NCBI RefSeq assembly: GCF_003947415.1
Contig: NZ_QHKL01000007.1
Location: 186,001-250,000 of the forward strand
Reading direction: 5' to 3'
Source of the DNA: Amycolatopsis sp. WAC 01376
GTDB taxonomy: Bacteria > Actinomycetota > Actinomycetes > Mycobacteriales > Pseudonocardiaceae
DNA: 64,000 nucleotides
Shown in pieces: positions 33,721 through 42,555 of the stretch. Below the pieces are notes generated by a model. The model ran no database searches. It was not told the DNA's origin and saw nothing but the letters and a program-made list of their open reading frames with translations. Numbering within the stretch: position 1 is the stretch's first letter; every line of letters begins with the position of its first letter. The position numbers and the translations under genes are program-made.

Positions 33721-36609
33721 TCACAGCATGCCAGGTCGCGGTCCGGCGGCGTGTTCGGCGAGGGCCGAACGGTCGGCGAGTCCGGTCTTGGCGAGCAGGC
33801 TCGCGACGTGCTTCTCGACCGTGCGGGGCGAGATGTGCAGCCGGGCGCCGATGTCCTTGTTACCCATGCGCTCGGCGAGCAGTAGCAGCACCTCGTATTC
33901 GCGGACGGTGACGCCGGCCGCGCGCAGCTCACCGGGGACCCGGTCGACACCGGACCGGCGCTGCCGCACGGGTGCGCCGAGCTTGCGGAGCAGGCTCCGG
34001 CAGGCGGCCGCGACCGCCTGGATGTCCCTGCCGTGGAAGTACTCCTCGGCCTCGTTGAGCCAGCCCGCCGGATCTCCCCAGCCGTCGGCGGCGGCCGGTT
34101 CGGCGATCAGCCGGAGCCCGAGGTGCCGGGCGAGGGGATAGGGCGCCGATGTTTCGAGTGCGGAGGCCACCGACCGTTCGGCCTCCGCCGTGTCACCGCG
34201 CCTGCCGTGCTCGACGGCGTGCGCGAATTCGACGAACTGCCGATTCCACCGCATCCCGCTCACGGCGGAGCCCGCCTCCGGGCAGGAAGCACCGCCGAGG
34301 GTGTCGACGAGCGTCCTGAGTCCGTGCTGTCCGGCGAGGTGGAACCGGCTCGGCCGCCGGTCCTCCAGCTCGATGACCTGGTCGAGTTCGCGGCGCGCCC
34401 GCTCGAAGTCCTCCTCGAGCAGTGAACAGAAGACGCGTGCCAGCCCGATGCTCAGCACCATCTCCTGCGCGTTCTCGCCGCCGCTTTGCCGGAAGTCGTC
34501 GAGCGCCCGCTCCATCGCCGGGCGGTCGGCGCGGTGCCCGGCCGACATCGCCCTGGTCATATGCGCGTACTGCAGCAACGCGGTCAACCGGAGCCTGCCG
34601 AGTACGGCGAGGTTCTCTTCCAGCAGCGCGTGCGCGGTGTCGAACTCGCAGCGCAGGATCGCGTGCATGGTGCGCACGGAATCGACCGCGCAGTGCAGTG
34701 TGATCGACCCGGTCCGCTGGGCGTCCGCGCGGGCGAGCAGCAGGGTCTGCTCGTCGCCGTTCATCAGCACGCGATGCCCGCCGAGCCGGACCAGCGCCTG
34801 GGTGCGGAGGTGGTGCAGGTGGTTGTCCTCGGCGGTTCTCCGCGCGAGCTGCATGTACTGCTCGGATTCGGTGAGGTCCCGCGACAGCGCGAGCATGCCG
34901 AGCACCTGCAGTGCCTGGCAGACGACGAACGGCTGCTCGGTCTCCTCGGCCACTTTCCACGCCTGACGCGCGAGCCGTTCCGCCGTGCCGGTCCGGCCGG
35001 GGACGTCGAGCCAGAGGTTCGCTTCGACGGCGTCGAGCGCGGCCTGCTGAGCGGGCGAGATCGCCGAACCGAGGGGAGCTCGGGCGCGTTCGATCTGGCC
35101 GAGGCATTCGTCGTGCCGTCCGGCGATGTAGGCGGCCCAGGCGAGCTGGGTGTGCAGTTTGGCGGCCCGTTCGAGCGTGCCGATCTCGACGAAGCCCGCC
35201 GACAGCTCGACGGCGCGGTCGAATTGGCCGGTCTGCCCGAGCGCGTACAGCAGTGTCTCCAGCACCTCGGCCCGATCACCCGCGTCGGCTCCGGCGAGCA
35301 GGTCGACGGCTTTGGTGAGCATCGTGACCGCGGAATCCGCGGCGCCGGCGTCGAGGGCGCGGCGACCGGTCTGCGCGAACAGGCGGCCCGCGGCCCGTTC
35401 GTCCATCGCGGTCAGCCGGAGCGACGCGACGAGCGCGCACAGATCGCCCGGCAGACCCGGGTACAGCTTCTCGACGGCGTCTGCGGCTTGCCGGGCGAGT
35501 GCCGCCTTGCGGGCCGGTGACTGGCGTGCCAGCAACGCTTCCGCGGTCAGCGGATGACGGAAGGCGTACCAGCCCGGCGTCGTCTCGTCGGTGGTCACGA
35601 GGTTCGCCGAGACCGCGGCGCTCAGGTGGTTGTGCAGGGTCCGGTCGTTCGTGCCGATCACCGTCTGCACCACCGTCAGCGGGAAGCGGCGGCCGATGAT
35701 CGCGGCGACCGACAGCAGTTCGCCCGCCTGCTCGCCGAGTTGCTCCATCCGGACGCCGATACTGGTGACCAGGGCGGCGGGTACGCGGGCGCGGAGTTCG
35801 CCGATCACCCGCCAGCCGTCCCGTCCCTCGACCAGCAGTCCCTCGTTCACCATGCCGTGGAGCAGTTCCTCGACGATGAACGGCAGGCCGGCGCTGTTGC
35901 GCCACAACAGTTCCGTCGCGGGCGACGGCAGTTTGCCCGGCTCGGTCTCCAGGCAGGACGCCGCGAGTGCGCGGGTGTCGGCGAGACCGAGCCTGCCGAG
36001 TTCGACGACGGCGCAGCTCATCCGCTGGGCACCGGAGGTCGCGAGGCGGAGGGCGTCGGAGGGCTCGTTGCGGAGCGTGCCGACGAACAGGGTCTGTGCC
36101 GCGGGCAGGTTGTCGACGAGGTATTCGAGGATGAACAGCGTTTCGGCGTCGGCGTCCTGGAGGTCGTCGAGGACCAGGAGCGCGCCGCGGTCGCGGCTGG
36201 TCACGGCCAGCAGCCGGAACACCGCTTCGGCGAGCACCAGCAGGGAGCCCGATTCCCGCGGCCGGTCACCTTGGCCCCAGTCGGGAACGAGCTGGGCGAG
36301 CACCGGGACGAACGGGTCGAGTTCGGCCGCCTCCGGCGGTCCGCCGCCGCGGAAATGCGACAACAGCGCCTGGGTCAGCGGCCGGAACGGGACGAGCGGA
36401 CCGATCGAACCGGCCCTGCCCTGCAGAACCGGGATGTCGGCGGCGACCGCTCGCGACGTGGCTTCGGTGGCGAGGCGGGACTTGCCGATGCCGCCTTCGC
36501 CGACGAGAAAGATCGCGCCGCCGCGGCCCGCGATGGCGCGATCGAGAGCTTCGGAAAGCTCGGTCAGCTCGGCGTCGCGGCCGATCACCCGCGACGAACG
36601 GATCCCCAC
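33721..36609 (-). CDS. LAL-type LuxR transcriptional regulator
   Basis: 962 residues. N-terminal AAA/STAND ATPase with VIGRDAELTEL, Walker A VGEGGIGKSRL (about 36-46) and LLVLDDLQDAD (Walker B); a long TPR-like middle; and a C-terminal LuxR helix-turn-helix (GVTVREYEVLLLLAERMGNKDIGARLHIS in two parts, then RTVEKHVASLLAKTG). LAL proteins are large ATP-dependent activators often linked to natural-product or sugar genes. The GTG start lies 7 bp after a TATAGT box, so the mRNA is probably leaderless. A terminator separates it from the upstream lanthipeptide genes. Confidence 0.92.
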   Translation of the reverse strand: MGIRSSRVIGRDAELTELSEALDRAIAGRGGAIFLVGEGGIGKSRLATEATSRAVAADIPVLQGRAGSIGPLVPFRPLTQALLSHFRGGGPPEAAELDPFVPVLAQLVPDWGQGDRPRESGSLLVLAEAVFRLLAVTSRDRGALLVLDDLQDADAETLFILEYLVDNLPAAQTLFVGTLRNEPSDALRLATSGAQRMSCAVVELGRLGLADTRALAASCLETEPGKLPSPATELLWRNSAGLPFIVEELLHGMVNEGLLVEGRDGWRVIGELRARVPAALVTSIGVRMEQLGEQAGELLSVAAIIGRRFPLTVVQTVIGTNDRTLHNHLSAAVSANLVTTDETTPGWYAFRHPLTAEALLARQSPARKAALARQAADAVEKLYPGLPGDLCALVASLRLTAMDERAAGRLFAQTGRRALDAGAADSAVTMLTKAVDLLAGADAGDRAEVLETLLYALGQTGQFDRAVELSAGFVEIGTLERAAKLHTQLAWAAYIAGRHDECLGQIERARAPLGSAISPAQQAALDAVEANLWLDVPGRTGTAERLARQAWKVAEETEQPFVVCQALQVLGMLALSRDLTESEQYMQLARRTAEDNHLHHLRTQALVRLGGHRVLMNGDEQTLLLARADAQRTGSITLHCAVDSVRTMHAILRCEFDTAHALLEENLAVLGRLRLTALLQYAHMTRAMSAGHRADRPAMERALDDFRQSGGENAQEMVLSIGLARVFCSLLEEDFERARRELDQVIELEDRRPSRFHLAGQHGLRTLVDTLGGASCPEAGSAVSGMRWNRQFVEFAHAVEHGRRGDTAEAERSVASALETSAPYPLARHLGLRLIAEPAAADGWGDPAGWLNEAEEYFHGRDIQAVAAACRSLLRKLGAPVRQRRSGVDRVPGELRAAGVTVREYEVLLLLAERMGNKDIGARLHISPRTVEKHVASLLAKTGLADRSALAEHAAGPRPGML

Positions 36610-36616
36610 GATCGCG

Positions 36617-36622
36617 ACTATA
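36617..36622 (-). promoter_or_regulatory. -10 box of the LAL regulator, leaderless
   Basis: Minus-strand TATAGT with GTGACC about 16 bp upstream; the GTG start codon lies at the expected +1. Confidence 0.5.
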
Positions 36623-36655
36623 GCGAGCGGAATCCGCGGTCACGGGGAAAAGCGA

Positions 36656-36690
36656 TCACGAAGGCGGGCGGCGCGAGCCCGCCTTCGTGA
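36656..36690 (-). terminator. terminator between lanA-like gene and LAL gene
   Basis: A 14-bp perfect stem, TCACGAAGGCGGGC with complement, loop 7; followed on the minus strand by ATCGCTTTTCC. It closes the lanM-peptide unit. Confidence 0.7.
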
Positions 36691-36704
36691 GCTTTTGACG
36701 GACC

Positions 36705-36899
36705 TCAGATCCAGCCGCCGGCGAAGACGCTGACGACGGACGGTGAACCGGGGTCCGTGGAAAGGGTGGCGAGCGGGTTGGCGCTCAGCCGCGGCTTGCT
36801 GCCCGCCAGCGCGTGGTTGCGCGAGCCGACCTCGAGTGCGCGCGGCAGGTTCACGGCGCCGAGGGCGTCTTCGGTGGCGGGCAGATCTCTTTCGTACAT
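36705..36899 (-). CDS. candidate LanM substrate peptide without cysteine, 64 aa
   Basis: Starts at ATG 36899, 13 bp after the lanM stop, with GAGGAGA upstream, and ends before a terminator. The N-terminal half is acidic/mixed (MYERDLPATEDALGAVNLPR), a leader-like stretch; the C-terminal half (from SKPRLSANPL to VVSVFAGGWI) has eight Ser/Thr (S34, S39, T45, S47, T48, S52, S54, S57) but no cysteine anywhere. A normal lanthipeptide needs cysteine to close rings. The gene could encode a dehydrated peptide, a lysine-bridged one (K35), or a partner for another thiol. No double-glycine cleavage motif is visible. Confidence 0.6.
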   Translation of the reverse strand: MYERDLPATEDALGAVNLPRALEVGSRNHALAGSKPRLSANPLATLSTDPGSPSVVSVFAGGWI

Positions 36900-36912
36900 T
36901 CGGTTCTTCTCC

Positions 36913-39795
36913 TCATACTCGGTTTACCGGCGGAACAACGGTGGCCGCGGGATGCGGCCGGTCGGGGCGGAGCAGGAGCGCGGACGGGACCCGGTCGCCG
37001 AATCCCAGCCGCAGCAGGCCGTAGCCGATCCCCGCCAGGCCGCTCAGCAGTCCTGGCGAGGGGACCGCGCCGGGGGTCCCGCAGCGGGTACCGCGCTGAT
37101 CGATGGCGGCGAGCAGATGACCGGTCCGGCGGCGCACCGCGGCGGCGGCGCCAGTGTGCCCGTTCTCCGCAAGCACGCACAACACGTCCAGTACTCCGGA
37201 CTCGCCGTGGCAGAGGCTGAGATCCTTCAGCGGTGCCCCGTCGGCCAGCCGTTTGATCGTCCGGTCCAGGCCACGGGCGGATCCGGGATCCGGCAGGTGC
37301 GCGGCCTGGCCGAGTGCCTCGCCCGCGAGACCTTCGCACCAGCCGCCGGTGCTTTCCGCCCGATCGTCCGCCTTTCCGGGTGGTTCTTCGCCGGAACGGT
37401 CGTGTGCCCGGAGGACCCAGTCGATCCCGGCCGGACCGCGGGCGAAACCGGTCTCCTGTGGACGTTCGCGCTCGAGCAGCTGTCCGGTGTAGCGGTCCGC
37501 CCGCTTCAGCGCCGTCTCCAGTCCTGTTTGGACATACACCGAGCGCATCGACGCGACCCCGCCCGCCAGGCCCGTCGTGAATCCGGACGGCGTTTCGGGG
37601 GTGGCCTCGGGCATCAGATCGACGGCCTGCTCGATGAGGTCGCCCGCGGGAAGGCCGACCAGGGTGCTGAGCCGCGCGATCGTGTACGCGACGCCGCCGA
37701 GTCCGAGAAGCCCGCCGCAGCCGGCGGTGGCGGCCAGTCCGGGATCGGCGCGGAGCGCGGCGAAGAGACCGGGGAGCGGGCTGATCGCATACGCGGCCAG
37801 ATCGCGGTACCGCGCGATCCCGGTCAGCTCGGCGAGCTGGGCGAGGAACAACGCGACCCCGCAATAACCTTCGCCGAGTCCCGCCCCCATCGGCAGGACC
37901 GTCCAATAGCGGTCGTCGACGAGTTCGATCCCGAGCCAGTTCGATCGGTGCTCGTCGGAGAAGGCGTTGGCGACGATGTGGTCGGCGATCCCGCACGCGG
38001 TGAGCAGCAGGCGTTCCGGGTCGGGCGCCTGGTTCGGCACCGCCGTTTCCGCGGTCTCGCCGCCGCCATGGTGATCGCCGGTCGCCGTGCTGATCGCGAG
38101 GGTGGCCGAGATCAGCCATTCCTGGTCGCGCTGATCGAGCGGATCCATGTCGGCGACCTTGGCCAGCACGGTGTCCAGCGACGCCCGGTCGACCACTCCG
38201 TCGACGCTGTCACCACGCGAATCCAGCAGTGACGTCGAGCCGGGGTTCGAGGTGAACATCGGCACGTCGCCCGCCCACAGGTCGGCCCGCTCGTGCGGGA
38301 CCAGCCGGAGCAGTTTCTCCTCGTCCGCCGAGTCCTCTTCGAGCAGGTCGAACGCGTGGTCGCGGTCGGCGGCGTCACGCAGGAGGTCGGGATGGGTGGT
38401 CTCGTCGAGCAGGCGGAAGTAGAAGTTCGTCGGCCGGATGAGCACCCGGATGGGATCCTCGGCGCAGCGCCGCAGAAGCTCGGCGAGTTCGTCCCGTCCG
38501 GTGGAGATCGCGTCGTAGCCGAGCCGGAACCCGGCCAGCAGTGCCGCGCTGTGCTCGGCGGGGCTGACGTCACGGCCGTCGAGGCGCGGGAGGTTGTTCC
38601 CGCCCGCGAGTTCGCCGGGGACCCGGATCAGCCGCATGCGGTCGGTGCCCGGATCGGCCCAATCGATCCGGTCGGTGGGCAGCTTGCCGCCGCGGCCCGC
38701 CAGGCCGGAGATGTCGACGGCGCCGTGCTCGCCCGCGAAGAGCTGGGGGAGCAGCAGCGTGCGCTGGACCGACCGTGCCAGCATCGCCGCGGCCGGGTCG
38801 CCCTCCGGCGGATCGGGTGGCGACGGCTGCAACAGCGTCTCGATGTCGATCAGCACCGGCTGGTCGCCGCAGGCGATGATGTTCTCGTAGTGGACGTCGG
38901 TCGCGTCGAGTGCGTGCAGGAGCGCCAGGAGGATGCCCTGACGGCGGTAGAACCGGTCGACGTCGGCGATGTCGGCGCACGGCCGGTGCTCGACGAACCG
39001 GAGCCAGCCGTACCCGGCACGCTGGAGTGCGTCGGCGGTCCGCAGGTGGAGGCCGGGCAGTCGTTTGTTGAGCTGTTCGACGACGTCGGTGAACCGTGCG
39101 TGGAGGATCAGCGGGCGGGGTTTGTAGATCACCTTGGCGCCGCTGGAGAAGCGGAGCAGTTTGACCGAACGCCCGCGTGCGTGCGAGTCCCCGATCCCAC
39201 CCGCGACCTCGACGAGCGTGCCGAGTTCGCCGTCCACGACCGAGCAGGGCAACGCGGCGGCATCGGCCGAGAAGCGGGCCAGTGTTTCGGCGTGGGCTTC
39301 GGCGGCGTGGAGGCAGGCCTGGGCGAGGAGCCGGGCCAGTACCGGGTATTCGCTGAACAGCCGGACGAGGCCGGCCGGGGTGGACTGCTGGCGCACGAAG
39401 TCCGAGAAGCGCTCTTCGGGTGTCTCGCCCTGAAGGATCCCGGCCTTGCGAGCGCGGTGGAGTTCCAGCACGAGCGTGCGGACCGAGAGCTTGAGCAGAT
39501 GCTGGTCGAGTTGGGCCGCGAAATCCCGGCGGAGTGCTTCGACGTCGGTGTCCGCGAGATCGTCCGGGATCGCGTCACGAGTGGCGGCGTCGACGAACGA
39601 CCTGAAGACCCCGGCGAACGCGGCACGCCAGTCACCGACTGGGGGACGCTCCGGCAGAAGCGCGGTGACGGCGTGTTCGGCGAAGTGCGCCCATGCGGGC
39701 TTGGTCGTCGCCGCGCGTTCGCGCGGGGTCTGGCCGTGCACCCACCACGTCAGCGGCAGGGACGTCGCCGTGGGCTGGGGCGTCACGGCAGTCAT
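36913..39795 (-). CDS. lanM: type 2 lanthipeptide synthetase LanM
   Basis: 960 residues from ATG 39795 (MTAVTPQPTA). The N-terminal dehydratase has the kinase-like core: VIYKPRPL (222-229), VHYENI (301-306), LIDIETLLQP (316-325). The C-terminal LanC-like cyclase carries all three zinc ligands, C820 in GGWCEGLAG and C862-H863 in LCHGESG, so cyclase chemistry seems intact. Class II synthetases phosphorylate and eliminate Ser/Thr of a peptide and add Cys thiols. The peptide gene follows at once but lacks Cys; no LanT transporter or protease is nearby. Two palindromes in the promoter region suggest specific control. Confidence 0.93.
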   Translation of the reverse strand: MTAVTPQPTATSLPLTWWVHGQTPRERAATTKPAWAHFAEHAVTALLPERPPVGDWRAAFAGVFRSFVDAATRDAIPDDLADTDVEALRRDFAAQLDQHLLKLSVRTLVLELHRARKAGILQGETPEERFSDFVRQQSTPAGLVRLFSEYPVLARLLAQACLHAAEAHAETLARFSADAAALPCSVVDGELGTLVEVAGGIGDSHARGRSVKLLRFSSGAKVIYKPRPLILHARFTDVVEQLNKRLPGLHLRTADALQRAGYGWLRFVEHRPCADIADVDRFYRRQGILLALLHALDATDVHYENIIACGDQPVLIDIETLLQPSPPDPPEGDPAAAMLARSVQRTLLLPQLFAGEHGAVDISGLAGRGGKLPTDRIDWADPGTDRMRLIRVPGELAGGNNLPRLDGRDVSPAEHSAALLAGFRLGYDAISTGRDELAELLRRCAEDPIRVLIRPTNFYFRLLDETTHPDLLRDAADRDHAFDLLEEDSADEEKLLRLVPHERADLWAGDVPMFTSNPGSTSLLDSRGDSVDGVVDRASLDTVLAKVADMDPLDQRDQEWLISATLAISTATGDHHGGGETAETAVPNQAPDPERLLLTACGIADHIVANAFSDEHRSNWLGIELVDDRYWTVLPMGAGLGEGYCGVALFLAQLAELTGIARYRDLAAYAISPLPGLFAALRADPGLAATAGCGGLLGLGGVAYTIARLSTLVGLPAGDLIEQAVDLMPEATPETPSGFTTGLAGGVASMRSVYVQTGLETALKRADRYTGQLLERERPQETGFARGPAGIDWVLRAHDRSGEEPPGKADDRAESTGGWCEGLAGEALGQAAHLPDPGSARGLDRTIKRLADGAPLKDLSLCHGESGVLDVLCVLAENGHTGAAAAVRRRTGHLLAAIDQRGTRCGTPGAVPSPGLLSGLAGIGYGLLRLGFGDRVPSALLLRPDRPHPAATVVPPVNRV

Positions 39796-39821
39796 GCTTT
39801 CAGTTCGGCGCGGACCGCACA

Positions 39822-39920
39822 TGGGGGCGGCGCACCCACATTCAGCGCACGCACGAAGATGCCCGGAGAGTGACGGCCGGCAGTCACCCGTCGCGCCGGA
39901 ATATGGGGGCCCTGCACCCA
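39822..39920. promoter_or_regulatory. two palindromes upstream of lanM
   Basis: TGGGGGC-GGC-GCACCCA (39822-39838) and TGGGGGC-CCT-GCACCCA (39904-39920) are two copies of one near-palindrome, 82 bp centre to centre, in the 255-bp gap before lanM. Confidence 0.6.
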
Positions 39921-40050
39921 TGCGCTGGCCCGGTCCCGGCCGCACGATGGTCGGGTGGAACGGGTCTCGCGGTGGCCGAGGAGAGTGCCGTGAGTGTCCG
40001 GGCGCGGGCCGGTTGCTGGGGGTCCGGCCCGCGTCACCCCGAACCTGCGC

Positions 40051-40620
40051 TCAGTTCCGGCGGAGGATCTTCTTGGCTTCCTTGGCCTTGCGGATGACCG
40101 TGTCGAGCACACGGCGCGGCCGGAACCGGTTCGTGGTTTCCTCGGGTTCCGCCGCTTTCGGCTCCTCCGAGGCATCCTCGGGAGCGGGCCGATCCGGAGT
40201 GAGCTCCCCGGTGATCGTGCCCTCCTCCGACGGACGCGGCTCCGGCACCGCGGCGACCGGCTGGGTCTCCGGCTCCGGCGGGCTCGCCTGGGCCGGGACA
40301 GTGCCGGCATCGGTGAGCGGCTCCGCGACGGCCTGCGTTCCGGCGAGCCCCTGTTGGGATTCCCGAGCGCGAACCCCGCTCGGCCGGGAAGCTCGCCAAC
40401 GGCGCGGGCCGCGGATCATCTCCGGGGTGACCGCCGGGATCATGAGCGGAGTGTGCGCGGTATCGGCGTTCGGCACCGCCGGCCCTTGGGCGGCGGGATA
40501 CCGCGCGAAGACGTCCGCGGCCGGAGCTTCGGCCTGGGCACCGGCTCGGTGCCGGATCCGGACGAGTCCGTAAGCCCCCAGCAGGCCGAGCAGGCCGGTC
40601 AAACCCCACCACGCCGTCAT
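40051..40620 (-). CDS. single-pass membrane protein with WGL repeat helix
   Basis: 189 residues from ATG 40620. The N-terminus is one Gly/Leu-rich helix, WWGLTGLLGLLGAYGL, followed by basic RIRHRAG and a long Pro/Glu-rich disordered region, ending with a basic segment RPRRVLDTVIRKAKEAKKIL. No enzymatic domain is seen. It is just upstream of lanM on the same strand, and its helix motif is shared with the divergent secreted protein at 40791. Confidence 0.6.
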   Translation of the reverse strand: MTAWWGLTGLLGLLGAYGLVRIRHRAGAQAEAPAADVFARYPAAQGPAVPNADTAHTPLMIPAVTPEMIRGPRRWRASRPSGVRARESQQGLAGTQAVAEPLTDAGTVPAQASPPEPETQPVAAVPEPRPSEEGTITGELTPDRPAPEDASEEPKAAEPEETTNRFRPRRVLDTVIRKAKEAKKILRRN

Positions 40621-40790
40621 CGTCGTCCTCGCTTCCCTGGTAGCCGGTCACCGCTGGATGACCGGTGGCCGGTCGTCTAATCCGGAAGACAACCTTGTGG
40701 GTGACCTTCGAGGAGACCCGAGTGTGGACGCCCTCGGTGCGGGTACGCAGACGCCGATGATCGTTTGCCACCGAAGGGAAGGATGATCAA

Positions 40791-41135
40791 ATGCGGCACA
40801 GGGGAGCGAAAGTCGTCTCCGCGTTCGTGGCCTCCGGCGCCATCGCCCTGACCGGAGCGATTCCGGCGTCCGCGATGCCCGAGCCCGCCGTCGCGACGCA
40901 GGCAGGGCAGCAGGCCGACACCGACCCGAACGACGGGAATGACAGGAATGACTCCGACGGGAACAGCGGTCTGTGGGGCCTTCTGGGCTTGGTCGGACTT
41001 TTGGGCTTGGCAGGCCTGGCCCGTCGTGGGCCGAAACCGGGCGCGATGAACGGCTACCCGGCCGCGGGTTCCGGGGCACCGCCGGCGAACACCTATCCGC
41101 CCGCCGAACCGCGACGGAACCCGCCGGGCGCCTGA
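40791..41135 (+). CDS. WGxxGxxG-type secreted/anchored protein
   Basis: 114 residues, ATG with GAAGGGAAGG upstream. A signal peptide (residues 1-28, ending ASAMPEP) is followed by an Asp/Asn-rich spacer and the helix LWGLLGLVGLLGLAGL then ARRG, and a Pro-rich tail. The motif is the WGxxGxxG sorting-like signal known from proteins of unknown function. It is divergent from the membrane protein at 40620, with a similar motif. Confidence 0.75.
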   Translation: MRHRGAKVVSAFVASGAIALTGAIPASAMPEPAVATQAGQQADTDPNDGNDRNDSDGNSGLWGLLGLVGLLGLAGLARRGPKPGAMNGYPAAGSGAPPANTYPPAEPRRNPPGA

Positions 41136-41164
41136 GCACTATCGGAGGTCGCTCCTCGGCCCCT

Positions 41165-41890
41165 TTACCTGGTCGGGTGGGCGCCGCCGTTGACCCCGAA
41201 GGTCTGCCCGGTGATGTGCCGGGCACCGGCGGAAGCAAGGAAGTGCACCGTTTCGGCGATGTCGTCGGGAATACCGGCACGTCCGGTACTGGTCGCCTCG
41301 ATCAACTGCTCGGCCCGCTCGGCGGGGAGCTTGTCCCGGAAGAACTCGGTCTCGCGGATGTAGCCCGGCGCGACCACGTTCGCGGTGATCCCGCGGGCGC
41401 CGAGCCGCCGCGCCAGGTCGATGTTCCACGACGCCAGCCCGGCCTTGGCCGCGCCGTACGATCCGGCGCCCTGGTCGGCGGCGATGGACCCGATGTGGAT
41501 CACCGATCCGCCTTCGGCCAGCCTGCTCTCGACCGCGGTGGTGGTCAGCACCGCGCTGATCAGGTTGGCGTCCAGGTTGGCCCGCCAGCGCGCGAGGACC
41601 CCGGCGAGCCCGTCCTGGTCGGGGAGATCGAAGTCGGTGTTGCCGCCGGCGTTGTTGACCAGCACGTCGATCGGCCCGTCCAGTTCGGCCAGCGCTGAGG
41701 TCACCTGGTCGGGATCAGTGCTGTCGCAGACGACTGGCCGGACCGACGCGCCCAGTTCGGCCGCGGCCGAGACCAGCGCTTCCTTGCGCCGTCCGGTGAT
41801 GTGCACGACGGCGTCCGACGCCGCGAACCTCGCCGCCACCGCCTTGCCGATGCCGGTGCCCCCACCTGTGACCAGGATCGTCCGAGTCAT
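41165..41890 (-). CDS. SDR family oxidoreductase
   Basis: 241 residues. The nucleotide site TGGGTGIGKAVA (8-19), NNAGG, the serine in IGSIAADQ and catalytic SYGAAK, then NVVAPGYI and TGQTFGVNGG, mark a classical SDR. It is divergent from a MarR-type regulator with a TTTAG-N2-CTAAA palindrome between them, so it is probably repressed by that protein and induced by its substrate or a phenolic/lipophilic ligand. Confidence 0.92.
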   Translation of the reverse strand: MTRTILVTGGGTGIGKAVAARFAASDAVVHITGRRKEALVSAAAELGASVRPVVCDSTDPDQVTSALAELDGPIDVLVNNAGGNTDFDLPDQDGLAGVLARWRANLDANLISAVLTTTAVESRLAEGGSVIHIGSIAADQGAGSYGAAKAGLASWNIDLARRLGARGITANVVAPGYIRETEFFRDKLPAERAEQLIEATSTGRAGIPDDIAETVHFLASAGARHITGQTFGVNGGAHPTR

Positions 41891-41924
41891 TCAGCCTCCT
41901 TCGAGGTCGCCGTTCCCACTCACG

Positions 41925-41936
41925 TTTAGGTCTAAA
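41925..41936. promoter_or_regulatory. candidate MarR operator
   Basis: TTTAGGTCTAAA, inverted TTTAG/CTAAA, 35 bp before the SDR start and 48 bp before the MarR start. Confidence 0.6.
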
Positions 41937-41983
41937 TGATAGGCTGTGAGTCGTGCGGCCGACAACCGCGATGGAGGTCTGGG

Positions 41984-42547
41984 ATGAGTGCAGCGGCCGG
42001 AAACGTCCCCACCCCGGACGCCGCGGACGAGATCGAGGCGGCATGGCGGCGCGAGCGGCCCGGTACGTCGACGGAGTCCATCGGCATCGTGACCCGGGTG
42101 TGGCAGCTGGCCAAGTTGTTCGGTGAGGACCGCCGCCGCGTCCTCTCCGACTCCGACGTCGATCCGGCCACCTTGGACCTGCTCAGCGTGCTCCGGCGTA
42201 GTTCCCCGCCCTACTCGCTGACGACCAGGGAATTGGCCAGGTCGACCCTGGTCACGGCGGGCGCGATCTCCCAGCGGGTGGCCCGAGCGGAACGGGAGGG
42301 GCTGGTCGAGCGGCACACCGAACCGCCAGGTCGCAGCGTGTACGTGACACTGACCCCGGCGGGACACGCACTGGTGGAGCAGACCGTCGATCGGGTACTG
42401 GAGCGGGAACTCGAACTGGTTTCCGGACTGAGCGACGAGCAGCGGGCCCAGCTCGCCTCACTGCTGCGGGTGCTCCTCGGCGAGGTCCAGAGCCGCTGCG
42501 GCGATCACGGCGTCTCCCACGTGGGCGATCTCGGTCAGGCGCGCTGA
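41984..42547 (+). CDS. MarR family transcriptional regulator
   Basis: 187 residues from ATG 41984 after GGAGGT. Winged-helix pattern: YSLTTRELARSTLVTAGAIS, RVARAEREGLVERHTEPPG, SVYVTLTPAGHALVE. The N-terminus is longer than the core family. It likely controls the divergent SDR through the TTTAGGTCTAAA site. Confidence 0.9.
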   Translation: MSAAAGNVPTPDAADEIEAAWRRERPGTSTESIGIVTRVWQLAKLFGEDRRRVLSDSDVDPATLDLLSVLRRSSPPYSLTTRELARSTLVTAGAISQRVARAEREGLVERHTEPPGRSVYVTLTPAGHALVEQTVDRVLERELELVSGLSDEQRAQLASLLRVLLGEVQSRCGDHGVSHVGDLGQAR

Positions 42548-42555
42548 ACCCGATC

